Origin: UBA685 sp049890115
GTDB taxonomy: Bacteria; Pseudomonadota; Alphaproteobacteria; Puniceispirillales; Puniceispirillaceae
Length of the DNA: 64,000 bases
NCBI GenBank assembly: GCA_049890115.1
Contig: JBMHCC010000047.1
Span: forward strand, 34,307-98,306
Reading direction: 5' to 3'
Both the position numbers and the translations under genes were made by a program. Below the pieces are notes generated by a model. That model was not told the DNA's origin. It worked only from the letters and a program-made list of their open reading frames with translations, and searched no databases. This document shows, piece after piece, positions 63,755-64,000 of the stretch. How positions within the stretch are numbered: position 1 is the first letter of the stretch; the number at the start of each line of letters is the position of its first letter.

Positions 63755-64000
63755 ATGACCTATATCGTTAATGATAAATGTATCATGTGCAAATACACAG
63801 ATTGTGTCGAAGTTTGCCCTGTTGATTGCTTTTATGAAGGTGAAAATATGCTGGTGATTCACCCTGATGAGTGCATTGATTGCGGTGTTTGTGAGCCAGA
63901 ATGCCCGCCAGAAGCGATTTTGCCAGATTCTGAGCCAGGGGCGCAGGCATGGTTGACTTTGAATAAAGATATGTCTGAAAAATGGCCTAATATCGGACAA
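63755..64000 (+). CDS. fdxA: 7Fe-8S ferredoxin FdxA (3' end outside window)
   Basis: The last 82 codons of the window start at ATG 63755 and run off the right edge. MTYIVNDKCIMCKYTDCVEV and the following CPVDC hold the 3Fe-4S/4Fe-4S ligands, and CIDCGVCEPECP is the second cluster motif, with the extra C-terminal part of FdxA beginning. In many alphaproteobacteria fdxA lies just behind the S4-domain gene; here about 2.3 kb intervenes. Confidence 0.95.
   Translation, partial: MTYIVNDKCIMCKYTDCVEVCPVDCFYEGENMLVIHPDECIDCGVCEPECPPEAILPDSEPGAQAWLTLNKDMSEKWPNIGQ

Overview
The window looks like chromosome of a free-living, aerobic alphaproteobacterium. The evidence is gene order: tldD next to coxB-coxA-ctaB-(small gene)-ctaG-ctaE-surf1-thrC-M16 peptidase; ispH-thrB-rnhA; atpI-atpB-atpE-atpF'-atpF split from the F1 genes; mutY / DUF721 / dsbA-like / smc; ccmABCD beside an aconitase; and a SUV3-like helicase followed by an S4-domain gene and, further on, fdxA. 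Base composition is moderate to slightly AT-rich by eye, Asp codons are mostly GAT, and intergenic spaces are short. A marine lineage such as SAR116 (Puniceispirillales) is my best guess, made from general resemblance only. I see no tRNA, rRNA, CRISPR array or insertion sequence.

Layout. 1-9 kb: pmbA (cut by the left edge), argC with an unknown partner, ubiA, rsmE, gshA, an MFS exporter and tldD. 9.2-17.7 kb: aa3-type cytochrome c oxidase genes with heme-O and copper assembly factors, surf1, then thrC and an M16 peptidase. 17.7-23.9 kb: yqgE, a DsbD/ScsB-like reductase, a peroxiredoxin, and the rnhA/thrB/ispH operon. 23.9-26.7 kb: the Fo part of ATP synthase. 26.9-41.7 kb: smc, dsbA-like, DUF721, mutY, purH, a heparinase-like gene, an rsmB-like methyltransferase, a short SDHAF4-like gene, a DUF1491 gene, hisD, dusA and yciB.

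41.9-50.0 kb is the most distinctive metabolic region. It encodes a corrinoid methyl-carrier protein, a DUF1638 protein, a 'virulence factor'-family protein, a short MetF-like methylene-THF reductase, a methyl-THF:corrinoid methyltransferase and a RACo/RamA-like corrinoid-activating iron-sulfur ATPase. Together these can move a methyl group from an unknown donor through cobalamin to tetrahydrofolate and oxidise it to methylene-THF. The substrate-specific methyltransferase is not in the window. A repeat-containing cadherin-like surface lipoprotein gene sits inside this run; an in-frame stop codon lies within one of its two near-identical 306-bp repeats.

50.0-55.3 kb: ccmABCD (heme export for cytochrome c maturation) divergent from acnB. 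55.3-58.3 kb: an accessory island with a repeat- and palindrome-rich 750-bp non-coding stretch, a C5-cytosine DNA methyltransferase and an overlapping PLD-type (NgoFVII-like) restriction endonuclease. 58.3-64.0 kb: a SUV3-like helicase, an S4 RNA-binding protein, an exported unknown, a short-chain dehydrogenase lacking the Tyr/Lys catalytic pair, a TerB-like protein and fdxA (cut by the right edge).

Nothing here is clearly a new defence or signalling system. The strongest leads are the corrinoid C1 module with matching Arg-rich tails on two of its enzymes, the repeat-flanked restriction-modification island, and a long hairpin between atpE and atpF'.
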